From: Bacillus atrophaeus
GTDB taxonomy: Bacteria; Bacillota; Bacilli; Bacillales; Bacillaceae
DNA: 64,000 nt
NCBI RefSeq assembly: GCF_001584335.1
Contig: NZ_LSBB01000018.1
Location: forward strand, 372,001-436,000
Direction of reading: 5' to 3'
The notes beneath the pieces are model-generated. The model searched no databases, was not told where the DNA came from, and was given only the letters and a program-made list of their open reading frames with translations. The translations under genes were made by a program, and so were the position numbers. How positions within the stretch are numbered: position 1 is the stretch's first letter; each line of letters opens with the position of its first letter. Shown here in pieces: positions 26,342 through 37,071 of the stretch.

Positions 26342-26376
26342 AGCCCCGAATTTATTTTAAAATTCGGGGCTTTTTG
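26342..26376 (+). terminator. Riboswitch-controlled terminator of the rib operon
   Basis: 12-bp stem AGCCCCGAATTT / AAATTCGGGGCT with a T-run. It is the expression platform of the FMN riboswitch. Confidence 0.93.
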
Positions 26377-26413
26377 ACGGCCAAATTCACAATAGAGAAA
26401 GGAGGGAAAATGA

Positions 26414-27505
<1,092 letters not shown>

Positions 27506-27515
27506 GATGGTGACA

Positions 27516-28163
27516 ATGTTCACAGGAATAATTGAAGAAACAGGCACAATTGAGTCCATGAAAAAGGCAGGCCTTTCTATGGCTCTGACGATTAAGTGTT
27601 CACACATATTAGATGATGTAAAACTCGGCGACAGCATTGCGGTTAACGGCATTTGTCTCACCGTCACTGCGTTTACGAAAACTCAATTTACGGTTGATGT
27701 GATGCCGGAAACGATAAAATCTACCTCTTTAAACGGTTTATCTAAAGGAAGCAAAGTCAATCTGGAAAGAGCAATGGCGGCAAACGGGCGTTTCGGCGGA
27801 CATTTTGTTTCCGGACATGTGGACGGAACGGCGGAAATCACGCGTATCGAAGAAAAAAGCAACGCTGTATATTATGATCTGAAGATGGACCCTTCTTTAA
27901 CGAAGACTCTTGTATTAAAAGGCTCCATCACTGTTGACGGCGTCAGTTTAACAATTTTCGGGTTGACGGAAGACCAAGTGACAGTGTCGATTATCCCGCA
28001 TACCATCAGCGAGACGATTTTTTCAACAAAGGCGATCGGCAGTACGGTGAATATCGAATGCGATATGATCGGAAAATATATGTACCGCTTTTTACACAAA
28101 GCTGATCAAAAAAAGAATGACCAATCCATTACAAAAGCGTTCTTAAGCGAGAATGGTTTTTAG
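27516..28163 (+). CDS. ribE: Riboflavin synthase alpha chain
   Basis: Enzyme of 215 residues that dismutates two lumazines to riboflavin and a pyrimidine. It has two repeated lumazine-binding barrels, each beginning near MFTGIIEE or [13 protein letters not shown] and with the ICLTV and VSLTI motifs. ATG 27516 gives the family start [10 protein letters not shown]; the ribosome site AGGATGG is close. The longer frame from 27498 overlaps the end of ribD and adds residues not found in the family. Confidence 0.96.
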   Translation: MFTGIIEETGTIESMKKAGLSMALTIKCSHILDDVKLGDSIAVNGICLTVTAFTKTQFTVDVMPETIKSTSLNGLSKGSKVNLERAMAANGRFGGHFVSGHVDGTAEITRIEEKSNAVYYDLKMDPSLTKTLVLKGSITVDGVSLTIFGLTEDQVTVSIIPHTISETIFSTKAIGSTVNIECDMIGKYMYRFLHKADQKKNDQSITKAFLSENGF

Positions 28164-28177
28164 AGAGGAAGATTAAC

Positions 28178-29374
28178 ATGTTTCATCCGATAGAAGAAGC
28201 ATTAGACGCTTTAAAAAAGGGCGAAGTCATTATTGTAGTAGATGATGAAGACAGAGAAAACGAAGGTGATTTTGTGGCGCTGGCCGAGCATGCCACACCG
28301 GAAGTCATTAATTTCATGGCAACCCACGGGAGAGGGCTGATCTGCACGCCTTTGGAAGAAAACATCGCCAATAAGCTTGATCTTCACCCGATGGTTGACC
28401 ATAATACAGATTCACACCATACAGCTTTTACGGTAAGTATTGACCACCGTCTTACAAAAACGGGAATCAGCGCGCAGGAAAGATCGCTTACTGTTAAAGC
28501 GCTCCTTGACAGCCAAGCGGTTCCGACTGACTTTCAGCGCCCTGGTCACATTTTTCCCTTAATTGCGAAAAAGGGCGGCGTGCTCAAAAGAGCGGGTCAC
28601 ACAGAAGCAGCGGTTGATTTAGCAAAAGCCTGCGGTTCACAAGGAGCAGGCGTTATTTGCGAAATTATGAATGAAGACGGAACAATGGCGAGAGTGCCCG
28701 AACTGATTGAAATTGCCAAGCAGCATCAGCTGAAAATGATTACAATCAAGGCATTGATCGAGTACCGCTACAACTTAACAACACTCGTAGAGCGGGAAGT
28801 GCAAATCAGTCTGCCGACAGATTTCGGCACATTTAAAGTATACGGGTATACAAACGAAATAGACGGCAAAGAGCACGTGGCGCTCGTCATGGGAGAAGAG
28901 CCGTTTGATGAAGAGCCTGTGCTGGTCAGGGTGCATTCTGAATGTCTCACAGGAGATGTGTTTGCCTCACACCGATGTGATTGCGGTCCGCAGCTTCATG
29001 CAGCGCTTGCACAGATTTCTGAAGCGGGGCGCGGCGTTCTGCTATACCTGCGCCAAGAAGGACGGGGAATCGGCTTAATCAATAAATTAAAAGCGTACAA
29101 GCTTCAGGAAGAAGGCTATGATACAGTCGAAGCCAACGAAGCGCTCGGCTTCTTGCCTGACTTGCGCAACTATGGTATCGGTGCGCAAATATTACGCGAT
29201 CTGGGTGTCCGTGAAATGAAACTGCTGACAAATAACCCCCGGAAAATTGCCGGGCTTGAAGGCTATGGCTTGCAAATTGCTGAAAGAGTGCCGTTGCAAA
29301 TGGAGGCAAAAGAGCATAATAAAAAATATTTGGAAACAAAAATGGATAAACTAGGACATTTACTTCATTTCTAA
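28178..29374 (+). CDS. ribBA: Bifunctional DHBP synthase / GTP cyclohydrolase II
   Basis: 398-residue fusion supplying both precursors of riboflavin. The N-terminal 200 residues make 3,4-dihydroxy-2-butanone 4-phosphate ([12 protein letters not shown] acidic motif, [18 protein letters not shown]). The C-terminal half opens GTP: zinc ligands in [20 protein letters not shown], then [10 protein letters not shown]. An AGAGGAAG ribosome site precedes the ATG. Called ribA in older B. subtilis maps. Confidence 0.97.
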   Translation: MFHPIEEALDALKKGEVIIVVDDEDRENEGDFVALAEHATPEVINFMATHGRGLICTPLEENIANKLDLHPMVDHNTDSHHTAFTVSIDHRLTKTGISAQERSLTVKALLDSQAVPTDFQRPGHIFPLIAKKGGVLKRAGHTEAAVDLAKACGSQGAGVICEIMNEDGTMARVPELIEIAKQHQLKMITIKALIEYRYNLTTLVEREVQISLPTDFGTFKVYGYTNEIDGKEHVALVMGEEPFDEEPVLVRVHSECLTGDVFASHRCDCGPQLHAALAQISEAGRGVLLYLRQEGRGIGLINKLKAYKLQEEGYDTVEANEALGFLPDLRNYGIGAQILRDLGVREMKLLTNNPRKIAGLEGYGLQIAERVPLQMEAKEHNKKYLETKMDKLGHLLHF

Positions 29375-29404
29375 AACAAACTCACAAAAAAGGATGGGAA
29401 TCAT

Positions 29405-29869
29405 ATGAATATTATACAAGGAAATTTAGTTGGCACAGGTCTTAAAATCGGAATCGTCGTAGGAAGATTTAATGATTTTATCACAAGCAAGCTGTTAAGC
29501 GGTGCGGAGGACACTTTACTGAGACACGGAGTAGATACAAATGATATCGATGTGGCTTGGGTGCCGGGTGCATTTGAAATTCCGTTTGCAGCAAAAAAAA
29601 TGGCGGAAACAAAAAAATACGATGCGATTATCACACTCGGAACCGTTATCCGGGGCGCTACGACTCATTATGATTATGTTTGCAACGAAGCCGCCAAAGG
29701 TATCGCGCAAGCAGGAAATACAACAGGAGTGCCGGTCATTTTTGGAATTGTCACTACGGAGACCATTGAGCAGGCGATTGAACGCGCTGGCACAAAAGCA
29801 GGGAATAAAGGTTCTGATTGCGCCGTATCTGCCATAGAAATGGCAAATTTAAACCGCTCATTTGAATAA
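29405..29869 (+). CDS. ribH: 6,7-dimethyl-8-ribityllumazine synthase
   Basis: 154-residue enzyme that joins the two riboflavin precursors, forming the 60-mer capsid around RibE in Bacillus. Motifs seen are [42 protein letters not shown] (catalytic His region) and [30 protein letters not shown] precedes the ATG. Confidence 0.97.
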   Translation: MNIIQGNLVGTGLKIGIVVGRFNDFITSKLLSGAEDTLLRHGVDTNDIDVAWVPGAFEIPFAAKKMAETKKYDAIITLGTVIRGATTHYDYVCNEAAKGIAQAGNTTGVPVIFGIVTTETIEQAIERAGTKAGNKGSDCAVSAIEMANLNRSFE

Positions 29870-29883
29870 TTTGTTGAAAAGAG

Positions 29884-29911
29884 TTTAAAAACATGGCGAA
29901 AATGATATAAT
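29884..29911 (+). promoter_or_regulatory. Possible internal promoter before ribT
   Basis: Extended -10 TGATATAAT at 29903-29911 with weak TTTAAA upstream. It would allow ribT expression independent of the riboswitch. Confidence 0.4.
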
Positions 29912-29915
29912 GTGA

Positions 29916-30358
<443 letters not shown>

Positions 30359-30359
<1 letters not shown>

Positions 30360-30392
30360 GCAGAGGCTGCAGTGTTAGCCTCTGCTTTTTTT
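30359..30392 (+). terminator. Terminator of the rib operon
   Basis: Stem AGCAGAGGCT / AGCCTCTGCT with eight T. It overlaps the 3' end of convergent ypuF. Confidence 0.92.
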
Positions 30393-30899
30393 TCTGCGTT
30401 CGATTTCTTGTTCTCGTTTAAGAATGACATCTGTCCGATCACGCAAGCGGTGTTTATTTACAAGATAGGTATCGGTAAGTACGCTGGGCTGGCCCCATGT
30501 GTAAGACTTGCGCTGACACTGCTTGCGGCAAGCTTCTGCCAAGTGCTTGTCCTTCATCGGCAGCATGATGCTCTCGTATGAAGCTCCCGTGTTGATCCGT
30601 TCATACAATGACTGCATGAGCTCCATTAAGCGTGTATAGTCAAGCCCGAGAGCTTCCACCGCCGGCTTTTCTGCCTGGAGAATGCGGATGCTGTTTGCAA
30701 GAAGGCGCTTTGCCCCACGCATATTAGACCTCCGCTGATGATACAAGGCAACGGCAAGCTGAATAAACCCTACCCAATATTGCTTCCGTTCTTCCGGAGG
30801 ATCTTCTTTCCAGTATTCTTCTAATATTTCATGGCACTCAAAATAATCGCGTGTAGCGTGAAATTCAATGAGGAAATCAATATATGCTTTTGGATACAA
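30375..30899 (-). CDS. ypuF: DUF309 protein YpuF, function unknown
   Basis: 174-residue soluble protein. Residues about 12-75 make a DUF309 helical domain (FHATRDYFECHEILEEYWK and WVGFIQLAVALYHQRRSNM), followed by a basic C-terminal third. The start is TTG at 30899, seven bases after GGGGG; no better start exists nearby. Its last five codons are formed by the rib-operon terminator, so the convergent ends overlap by about 18 bases. Between ribT and scpA as in B. subtilis. Confidence 0.87.
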   Translation of the reverse strand: MYPKAYIDFLIEFHATRDYFECHEILEEYWKEDPPEERKQYWVGFIQLAVALYHQRRSNMRGAKRLLANSIRILQAEKPAVEALGLDYTRLMELMQSLYERINTGASYESIMLPMKDKHLAEACRKQCQRKSYTWGQPSVLTDTYLVNKHRLRDRTDVILKREQEIERRKKSRG

Positions 30900-30990
30900 G
30901 ACGCTTCCCCCTTTCTCTCTCCTCAGTGTACCATAGGAAAAATAAAAGGAAAAAGGAGCGTCCTCACTCGAACGCTCGTAGTCCTGTGTT

Positions 30991-31086
30991 CTAGCAAATC
31001 CAGGCAGCTCCTACGATAATCAGCAAAATGAACAAGACGACAATTAATGCAAAGCTGCCGCTGAATCCTTTTTCTCCCATGGACAT
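30991..31086 (-). CDS. YjcZ/SscA-family tiny sporulation protein
   Basis: A 31-residue reading frame: short polar Gly-rich start (MSMGEKGFSGSF), then one membrane-like segment (ALIVVLFILLIIVGAAWIC). This is the signature of YjcZ-family sporulation proteins, of which SscA is a coat-assembly member in B. subtilis. GGGAGG lies just upstream of the ATG. A SigK-like -10 is found 30 bases further up, fitting late mother-cell expression. Too short for many gene finders. Family membership is by pattern; specific function unknown. Confidence 0.78.
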   Translation of the reverse strand: MSMGEKGFSGSFALIVVLFILLIIVGAAWIC

Positions 31087-31115
31087 TCAGCCTCCCTTTC
31101 TTCTTTATACATGGG

Positions 31116-31141
31116 TATCTTATGTGTGTTCGCCTTCTTGT
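31116..31141 (-). promoter_or_regulatory. Possible SigK promoter of the YjcZ-like gene
   Basis: On the minus strand CATAAGATA (31116-31124) fits the SigK -10 CATAnnnTA, with an AC dinucleotide about 15 bases upstream as minimal -35. Confidence 0.45.
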
Positions 31142-31210
31142 GTATAGGCGATTATCTTATCTTTCAGTATTTTCTGTACAAATTGTTTGGAAATCACGTA
31201 ATAAATAGTA

Positions 31211-31240
31211 TTGGACGAGAGCTTTTGGGTGGCTTATACT
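31211..31240 (+). promoter_or_regulatory. SigA promoter of scpAB
   Basis: TTGGAC (31211-31216), 18-base spacer, TATACT (31235-31240). Confidence 0.6.
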
Positions 31241-31293
31241 AAAGGGTAGCCAGTTTTTCCGGCAATGAAAGTGATACTGAAAATGGTGAGATG

Positions 31294-32049
31294 ATGTTAG
31301 AATATCAAGTGAAAATTGATTCGTTTGAAGGGCCTTTGGACCTGCTGCTTCATTTAATAAATCGTCTTGAAATTGACATATACGATATACCTGTGGCAAA
31401 AATCACTGAACAATATTTATTATATGTACATACGATGCGTGAGCTTGAGCTTGATATTGCCAGCGAATATTTAGTCATGGCCGCAACGCTGCTCAGCATC
31501 AAAAGCAGGATGCTGCTTCCGAAACAAGAGGAAGAGCTGTTTGAAGATGAATTACTTGAAGAAGAAGATCCGCGTGAGGAACTGATTGAAAAGCTAATTG
31601 AGTATAGAAAATACAAAGATGCGGCGAAAGATTTAAAGGAACGGGAAGAAGAGAGACAAAAATCCTTTACAAAACCGCCGAGTGACTTGAGCGAGTATGC
31701 AAAAGAAGTGAAACAAACAGAACAAAAGCTGTCAGTTACCGTTTATGATATGCTCGGCGCTTTTCAAAAAGTGTTAAACCGAAAAAAAATAGCAAGGCCG
31801 ACGGAAACGACCATTACAAGACAAGAAATACCGATAGAAGACAGAATGAACGAAATAATGAAAAGCTTGAAAACAACCGGAACGAGAATCAATTTTATGG
31901 CGCTTTTTCCGTATGAACAAAAAGAACACTTAGTCGTTACTTTTTTAGCAGTTCTCGAGCTGATGAAAAATCAGCTGATCCAAATTGAACAGGAGCAAAA
32001 TTTTTCAGATATTTACATTACGGGGAGTGAATCCATTCATGGAGCTTGA
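31294..32049 (+). CDS. scpA: Segregation and condensation protein A (kleisin)
   Basis: 251-residue kleisin that bridges the SMC heads and binds ScpB in chromosome condensation and segregation. The N-terminal SMC-binding part reads [14 protein letters not shown] with [16 protein letters not shown] highly acidic linker ([18 protein letters not shown]) follows, and a C-terminal winged helix includes [18 protein letters not shown]. The second of two adjacent ATGs is preferred because GGTGAG then lies at usable distance. Overlaps scpB by 11 bases. Confidence 0.95.
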   Translation: MLEYQVKIDSFEGPLDLLLHLINRLEIDIYDIPVAKITEQYLLYVHTMRELELDIASEYLVMAATLLSIKSRMLLPKQEEELFEDELLEEEDPREELIEKLIEYRKYKDAAKDLKEREEERQKSFTKPPSDLSEYAKEVKQTEQKLSVTVYDMLGAFQKVLNRKKIARPTETTITRQEIPIEDRMNEIMKSLKTTGTRINFMALFPYEQKEHLVVTFLAVLELMKNQLIQIEQEQNFSDIYITGSESIHGA

Positions 32050-32632
32050 CATCGTGAAATGGAAAGCAATAGTAGAAGCCCTGCTGTATGCGGCGGGTGA
32101 TGAAGGACTGACTAAAAAGCAGCTGTTGACTGTGCTTGATATAGAGGAAGCAGAGCTGCAAGATATTATGGCGGACGTGGCCGGCGAATATCGTAAGGAC
32201 GATAGAGGAATCGAATTAATTGAATTTGCGGATACGTATATGCTTTCTACTAAGAAAGAGTTTGCGGCGTATTTAAAAAAGCTTATCGAGGTACCGTCAA
32301 AAGGCCTTTCTCAAGCTTCTCTGGAGGTATTGGCGATTGTATCGTATAAACAGCCGATTACGAGAGCGGAGATTGAAGATATCAGAGGTGTGAAATCAGA
32401 ACGGATTCTGCACAGCCTAGTCTCAAAGGCGCTTTTATGTGAAGTCGGACGGGCCGATGGACCCGGGCGCGCGATTTTGTACGGCACAACGGCAACTTTT
32501 TTGGAACAATTCGGCTTGAAAACGCTGGACGAGCTTCCTCCGCTGCCTGAAAATGCGGAAGAAGACGTGTTCCAAGAAGAAGCTGATTTGTTTTTTGAAA
32601 ACTTTAACCAAACATTCGAGGATATAAAATAG
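32039..32632 (+). CDS. scpB: Segregation and condensation protein B
   Basis: 197-residue partner of ScpA in the SMC complex, made of two winged-helix domains: about 1-85 ([20 protein letters not shown]) and about 90-175 ([35 protein letters not shown]). The tail is acidic. ATG 32039 lies inside the end of scpA with GGGGAGTG upstream and gives the B. subtilis length exactly; the frame further upstream is inside scpA and not used. Confidence 0.96.
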   Translation: MELDIVKWKAIVEALLYAAGDEGLTKKQLLTVLDIEEAELQDIMADVAGEYRKDDRGIELIEFADTYMLSTKKEFAAYLKKLIEVPSKGLSQASLEVLAIVSYKQPITRAEIEDIRGVKSERILHSLVSKALLCEVGRADGPGRAILYGTTATFLEQFGLKTLDELPPLPENAEEDVFQEEADLFFENFNQTFEDIK

Positions 32633-32681
32633 AAGATTATTTTTGCTTTTTCATCATACGATAGTAAAGAAAAGGCCAGTG

Positions 32682-33221
32682 ATGAAAGAAGCAGAACAAG
32701 ATGCACAAAGATATGAGGGGAAGGTAACGAACGGAATGGGAAATTCGATGGTGAAAACCCAGACTAAGGAAACCGGCGAATTCTTATCAAAGGTTGTCAC
32801 AACCGTCAACAATTATTTAAATCAAACCACTTTATCATCTATGCAGGCCGATTTGCCTCTTGAGGAGGAATATTGCCGAGATGTGCTCAGTACGCTGAGA
32901 AGGATGTCAGTATTTTGTGAAGGAGGCGCTGAAGCATGCCGCCTGCTTCTTCACCATGAGCCATTTCAGGATAAAAGAGCGGAAAACACGCTGTACAAAG
33001 TGTATCATCAGTGTATTGAAGAATTTTTTATGCCGAAAAAAGATACATGGTTTGAAAATAGCCGGGCAGCCTACACCGGTAATAGCGCGATCCAATTTTA
33101 TCAGGCTGTGCCTGCCTCTCTGCAGGAATTATTGACGGCTCTCAGCCCCGATTTCCTGCATATGCGGGAAGAATTGGCGCACTATGAAACGTCAGGATCA
33201 AACATGGCGCAAATCAGATAA
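32682..33221 (+). CDS. ypuI: YpuI, DUF3907-type protein, function unknown
   Basis: 179-residue soluble, mostly helical protein. Recognisable family stretches are FCEGGAEACRLLLHHEPFQ and IEEFFMPKKDTWFENSRAAY. The ATG at 32682 (MKEAEQDAQ) has AAAGG six bases upstream and gives the same length as B. subtilis YpuI; a later ATG at 32736 (MGNSMVKTQT) is a possible alternative. Between scpB and dacB. Confidence 0.82.
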   Translation: MKEAEQDAQRYEGKVTNGMGNSMVKTQTKETGEFLSKVVTTVNNYLNQTTLSSMQADLPLEEEYCRDVLSTLRRMSVFCEGGAEACRLLLHHEPFQDKRAENTLYKVYHQCIEEFFMPKKDTWFENSRAAYTGNSAIQFYQAVPASLQELLTALSPDFLHMREELAHYETSGSNMAQIR

Positions 33222-33225
33222 GATG

Positions 33226-33253
33226 AACTCTCCCTTAAAAGGAGAGTTTTTTA
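33226..33253 (+). terminator. Terminator of ypuI
   Basis: Stem AACTCTCC / GGAGAGTT followed by a T-run. Confidence 0.88.
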
Positions 33254-33286
33254 TTGTTGAAAAGGGCCTGACAAACAATTGGTATT

Positions 33287-33313
33287 CATAACTGCTGGAC
33301 ATGCGCATAAACT
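33287..33313 (+). promoter_or_regulatory. Probable SigE promoter of dacB-spmAB
   Basis: CATAAC (33287-33292), 13-base spacer, CATAAACT (33306-33313). dacB is SigE-dependent in B. subtilis. Confidence 0.5.
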
Positions 33314-33344
33314 TGTACAAACCACAACAAGGACGTGAGCAAAC

Positions 33345-34496
33345 ATGCGCTTTCTGAAAAAAGCTGCCGTAATCATTCTGGTCACTGCTTTTCTACTCAC
33401 CTTTATTAAAGAGCATAAAGCATATGCAGCAATAAATGTCAGCGCAAAAAGCGCTATTGTCATTGACGGTGCGTCAGGCAGAGTGTTATTTGCTAAAGAC
33501 GAGCACGAAAAACGGCGAATTGCGAGCATAACAAAGATCATGACGGCCGTTCTCGCCATAGAATCAGGAAAAATGGAAGAGACTGTGACAGTGTCGGCAA
33601 ACGCGGTCAGAACGGAAGGTTCAGCCATCTTTTTAAAAGAAGGACAAAAGGTAAAGCTGAAAGATCTTGTATATGGGCTGATGCTGCGTTCAGGCAATGA
33701 TGCGGCTGCGGCCATTGCCGAACATGTCGGAGGAAGCCTAGGCGGATTTGTGTATATGATGAACCAAAAAGCTGAGCAGATCGGCATGGAAAATACACGT
33801 TTTCAAAACCCTCACGGACTCGATGACCATGAGAATCATTACTCAACAGCCTATGATATGGCGATTTTAACCAAATACGCCATGAAGCTGAAAGACTATC
33901 AAACCATTTCAGGTACTAAAGTGTATAAAGCGGAAACGATGGAAAGCGTATGGAAGAATAAAAACAAGCTTCTGACAGGACTTTACCAATACAGCACAGG
34001 CGGTAAAACAGGCTATACGAAGCTTGCGAAGCGGACGCTGGTCTCGACCGCATCAAAAGATGGCACAGACTTAATTGCAGTCACCATTAATGACCCTAAC
34101 GATTGGGATGATCATATGAATATGTTTGAGTATGTATTTAATCATTATAAAACCTACATTGTCGCAAAAAAAGGAGACATTCCAAAGCTCAAAGAAACCT
34201 TTTATGGCAGCCGCGCTTTTATAAAACGAGATGTTACTTATTTACTCAATGAAGCTGAAAAAGACGAAGTGAAAATTAATACAACCCTGCTCAAGCCGAA
34301 AAAAGCATGGAAAAAGGATCGCTCAGCCATTCCTGATGTTGTCGGACAAATGACGGTCACCATTAATGACGAAACCATAGTGAAATTGCCGATCTATTAT
34401 GAAAATGAACGGAATAAAAAACCGAAAAAACGCTTCTTTGAAACCTTCAAAGCAATTTTCTCGAATGCGGCTGGCGGGTCAGAATGGTCAATTTAA
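33345..34496 (+). CDS. dacB: D-alanyl-D-alanine carboxypeptidase DacB (PBP5*)
   Basis: 383-residue penicillin-binding protein, made in the mother cell, that sets the degree of cross-linking in spore cortex. A signal peptide of about 28 residues ends in KAYA. Active-site motifs are SITK (61-64), SGND and KTGYT. The C-terminal extension is basic and probably an amphipathic anchor. Overlaps spmA by 13 bases, so dacB-spmA-spmB form one operon. Confidence 0.96.
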   Translation: MRFLKKAAVIILVTAFLLTFIKEHKAYAAINVSAKSAIVIDGASGRVLFAKDEHEKRRIASITKIMTAVLAIESGKMEETVTVSANAVRTEGSAIFLKEGQKVKLKDLVYGLMLRSGNDAAAAIAEHVGGSLGGFVYMMNQKAEQIGMENTRFQNPHGLDDHENHYSTAYDMAILTKYAMKLKDYQTISGTKVYKAETMESVWKNKNKLLTGLYQYSTGGKTGYTKLAKRTLVSTASKDGTDLIAVTINDPNDWDDHMNMFEYVFNHYKTYIVAKKGDIPKLKETFYGSRAFIKRDVTYLLNEAEKDEVKINTTLLKPKKAWKKDRSAIPDVVGQMTVTINDETIVKLPIYYENERNKKPKKRFFETFKAIFSNAAGGSEWSI

Positions 34497-35074
34497 TTTG
34501 GGTCGGCTTAACTGTGATCGGGCTTGTGTTCGCAATGTGCAACGGGACCCTTCAAGAGGTGAATGAAGCTGTTTTTAAAGGGGCAAAAGAGGCCGTTACG
34601 ATCTCACTCGGACTCATGAGCGTCCTTGTCTTCTGGCTCGGCTTGATGAAGATAGCTGAACAGTCCGGGCTGCTTGATATCTTCAGCCGTATGTGCAGGC
34701 CGTTTATATCAAAGCTGTTTCCAGATATTCCGCCGGATCATCCCGCAATGGGCTACATCTTATCAAATCTCATGGCCAACTTTTTCGGTCTGGGCAATGC
34801 GGCGACACCGCTTGGCATAAAAGCGATGGAACAAATGAAAAAGCTGAATGGCAACCGTTCTGAAGCAAGCCGCTCAATGATCACGTTTCTGGCCGTTAAT
34901 ACATCGAGTATTACTCTCATTCCGACAACAGTGATTGCAGTCCGAATGGCTTATTCTTCAAAGGCGCCGACTGATATTGTCGGCCCCACTATTTTGGCGA
35001 CTCTTATCTCAGGCATCGGCGCCATCCTGATCGACCGTTATTTTTATTATCGCCGGAAAAAGAAGGGGAGATGA
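34484..35074 (+). CDS. spmA: Spore maturation protein A
   Basis: 196-residue membrane protein required, with SpmB, for full dehydration of the spore core. Several hydrophobic segments carry a nucleoside-recognition-domain-like pattern ([38 protein letters not shown]). The start lies inside the end of dacB with GGCGGG upstream. Nearly identical to the B. subtilis protein. Confidence 0.95.
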   Translation: MVNLIWVGLTVIGLVFAMCNGTLQEVNEAVFKGAKEAVTISLGLMSVLVFWLGLMKIAEQSGLLDIFSRMCRPFISKLFPDIPPDHPAMGYILSNLMANFFGLGNAATPLGIKAMEQMKKLNGNRSEASRSMITFLAVNTSSITLIPTTVIAVRMAYSSKAPTDIVGPTILATLISGIGAILIDRYFYYRRKKKGR

Positions 35075-35078
35075 GCGG

Positions 35079-35615
35079 ATGGAAATCATCAATTGGCTGT
35101 CTTTGGCAATGATTCCGATTATTATTGCCGGAATACTTCTTTACGGAACCTTCAAGAACGTTCCGACATATGAATCTTTCGTAGAAGGCGGAAAAGAAGG
35201 AATAGAGATTGCGTTCTCCATTATTCCGTATTTAGTCGGGATGCTTGTCGCTATTACTGTTTTTCGGGCTTCAGGCGCGCTCGATTTTTTTATGGGACTT
35301 TTAAAACCCGTCTTCTCCGCGCTTGGCATGCCCGCTGAGATAGTGCCGCTCGCTCTGATCCGCCCGATTTCAGGAACGGCGGCGCTTGGTATGACAACAG
35401 ATTTAATTGCCGTTTACGGACCGGATTCCTTTATCGGCAGGCTCGCGTCGGTTATGCAAGGCTCGACCGATACGACACTTTACGTTTTAACTGTCTATTT
35501 TGGGGCGGTTGGAATTAAAAAAATGGGTGATGCTTTAAAGGTAGGACTTCTCGCTGATTTGATCGGAGTAGTTGCATCCATCATCATCGTTACGTTATTA
35601 TTTGGAAGCGCCTGA
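35079..35615 (+). CDS. spmB: Spore maturation protein B
   Basis: 178-residue membrane protein, partner of SpmA, with the same gate-like fold (SFVEGGKEGIEIAFSIIPYL, LIRPISGTAALGMTTDL, GSTDTTLYVLTVYFGAVG). GGGGAG lies nine bases before the ATG. Last gene of the dacB operon; the terminator begins in its final codons. Confidence 0.95.
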   Translation: MEIINWLSLAMIPIIIAGILLYGTFKNVPTYESFVEGGKEGIEIAFSIIPYLVGMLVAITVFRASGALDFFMGLLKPVFSALGMPAEIVPLALIRPISGTAALGMTTDLIAVYGPDSFIGRLASVMQGSTDTTLYVLTVYFGAVGIKKMGDALKVGLLADLIGVVASIIIVTLLFGSA

Positions 35616-35631
35616 AAATGGCGCTTTTTTG
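35606..35631 (+). terminator. Terminator of dacB-spmA-spmB
   Basis: Stem AAGCGCC / GGCGCTT with a T-run; overlaps the spmB stop. Confidence 0.85.
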
Positions 35632-35707
35632 TTTCGAAACAGTAAGCTCCTGAAAAAGCTTGTTTGTTCAGGTTGAAAAAAGTAAGATAATACTTGAGGT
35701 GAAAGAC

Positions 35708-36442
35708 ATGGAAAGACTGCAAAAAGTTATTGCTCACGCCGGAGTTGCGTCACGCAGAAAGGCAGAAGAGCTGATTAAAGAAGGAAAAGTAAAGGTGAAC
35801 GGCAAAATTATAACAGAGCTGGGTGTAAAGGTGACCGGTTCTGATCAAATTGAAGTAAATGGGATGAAGATAGAACGCGAAGAGCCCGTATATTTTCTGC
35901 TCTACAAGCCGAGAGGCGTCATTTCGGCTGCTGACGATGATAAAGGGCGAAAAGTGGTAACTGACTTTTTTAAAGAAATTCCGCAGCGCATTTATCCGAT
36001 CGGACGCCTTGACTATGATACAAGCGGATTATTGCTTTTAACGAATGACGGCGATTTTGCCAACAAGCTTATGCATCCTAAATATCAAATTGATAAAACA
36101 TACGTGGCGAAGGTAAAGGGAATTCCGTCAAAAGAGCTGGTCAGAAAACTCGAACGGGGCGTACAGCTGGAAGAAGGCAAAACAGCGCCCGCCAAAGCGA
36201 AGCTGCTCTCTTTAGATAAGAGAAAACAGACAAGCATTATTCAGCTGACCATTCATGAAGGCAGAAACAGACAAGTTCGCCGCATGTTTGAAGCAATCGG
36301 CCATGAGGTGCTGAAGCTGAAGAGGGAAGAATACGCATTTTTAGACCTGCGCGGACTTCATACCGGAGATGCGAGAGAACTGACGCCGCATGAGGTAAAA
36401 AGACTCAGGGCATTGGCTGAACACGGTAAAAACGCTTTCTAA
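35708..36442 (+). CDS. rluB: 23S rRNA pseudouridine synthase RluB
   Basis: 244-residue RsuA-family pseudouridine synthase. The N-terminal S4 RNA-binding domain is ERLQKVIAHAGVASRRKAEE. The catalytic domain shows YKPRGVISAADD and GRLDYDTSGLLLLTNDG with the active Asp, and the family signature EGRNRQVRRMFEAIGH. GAGGTGAAAG lies before the ATG at 35708. Known as ypuL in B. subtilis, between spmB and resA. Confidence 0.95.
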   Translation: MERLQKVIAHAGVASRRKAEELIKEGKVKVNGKIITELGVKVTGSDQIEVNGMKIEREEPVYFLLYKPRGVISAADDDKGRKVVTDFFKEIPQRIYPIGRLDYDTSGLLLLTNDGDFANKLMHPKYQIDKTYVAKVKGIPSKELVRKLERGVQLEEGKTAPAKAKLLSLDKRKQTSIIQLTIHEGRNRQVRRMFEAIGHEVLKLKREEYAFLDLRGLHTGDARELTPHEVKRLRALAEHGKNAF

Positions 36443-36444
36443 TT

Positions 36445-36476
36445 TTCACATAACCTTCAAAAAAAACAAATGTGAA
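36445..36476 (+). promoter_or_regulatory. Inverted repeat, probable ResD site at the resA promoter
   Basis: TTCACAT (36445-36451) and ATGTGAA (36470-36476). Each half matches the TGTGAA core of ResD binding sites, and the right half lies at about -30 to -35 of the resA promoter. ResD activates this operon in B. subtilis. Confidence 0.5.
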
Positions 36477-36488
36477 TAGAATTGGCAA

Positions 36489-36497
36489 TGGTATAAT
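36489..36497 (+). promoter_or_regulatory. Extended -10 promoter of resA
   Basis: TGGTATAAT at 36489-36497 with no standard -35, as expected for an activator-dependent promoter. Confidence 0.65.
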
Positions 36498-36531
36498 GAA
36501 ATGGTATGCAATAGGGGAAGGGGGCTGTGCA

Positions 36532-37071
36532 ATGAAGAAAAAAAGGCGTTTATTCATTCGGACCGGCATCCTTCTCATATTAATCTGTGCGCTGGGATAT
36601 ACGATTTACAATGCCGTATTTGCAGACAAAGAAAGTATATCTGAAGGGTCCCAAGCACCGAATTTTGTGCTGAAAGATGCGGAAGGGAACCGTATTGAAC
36701 TGAATGGGTTGAAAGGCAAAGGCGTTTTTTTGAATTTCTGGGGAACATGGTGTGAACCGTGCAAAAAAGAGTTTCCCTATATGGCGAACCAATACAAACA
36801 CTTTAAAGACCAAGGAGTCGAAATTATTGCAGTGAATGTAGGCGAGTCAAGATTAGCAGTACATAATTTTATGAATTCCTACGGAGTCAATTTTCCAGTT
36901 GTGCTGGATAGTGACAGACAAGTGCTTAATGCGTATGGCGTGAGTCCGATCCCAACAACATTTTTAATTAATCCGGAGGGGAAAATTGTCAAGGTGGTGA
37001 CCGGCACAATGACAGAAAGCATGATTCATGATTATATGAATCTGATTAAGCCCGGGGAGTCTTCAGGATGA
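36532..37071 (+). CDS. resA: Extracytoplasmic thiol-disulfide oxidoreductase ResA
   Basis: 179-residue membrane-anchored thioredoxin-like protein that reduces apocytochrome c before haem attachment. An N-terminal anchor spans about 9-30 and the active site is Cys74-Glu-Pro-Cys77 in TWCEPCKK. The cis-Pro loop is [13 protein letters not shown] 36532 follows GGAAGGGGG and gives the B. subtilis length; the longer upstream frame covers the promoter. Overlaps resB by four bases. Confidence 0.96.
   Translation: MKKKRRLFIRTGILLILICALGYTIYNAVFADKESISEGSQAPNFVLKDAEGNRIELNGLKGKGVFLNFWGTWCEPCKKEFPYMANQYKHFKDQGVEIIAVNVGESRLAVHNFMNSYGVNFPVVLDSDRQVLNAYGVSPIPTTFLINPEGKIVKVVTGTMTESMIHDYMNLIKPGESSG

Noticed and set aside
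31350..31616. Minus-strand frame rich in serine opposite scpA
   Set aside because: It is the mirror of the Glu-rich acidic linker of ScpA; no start signal.
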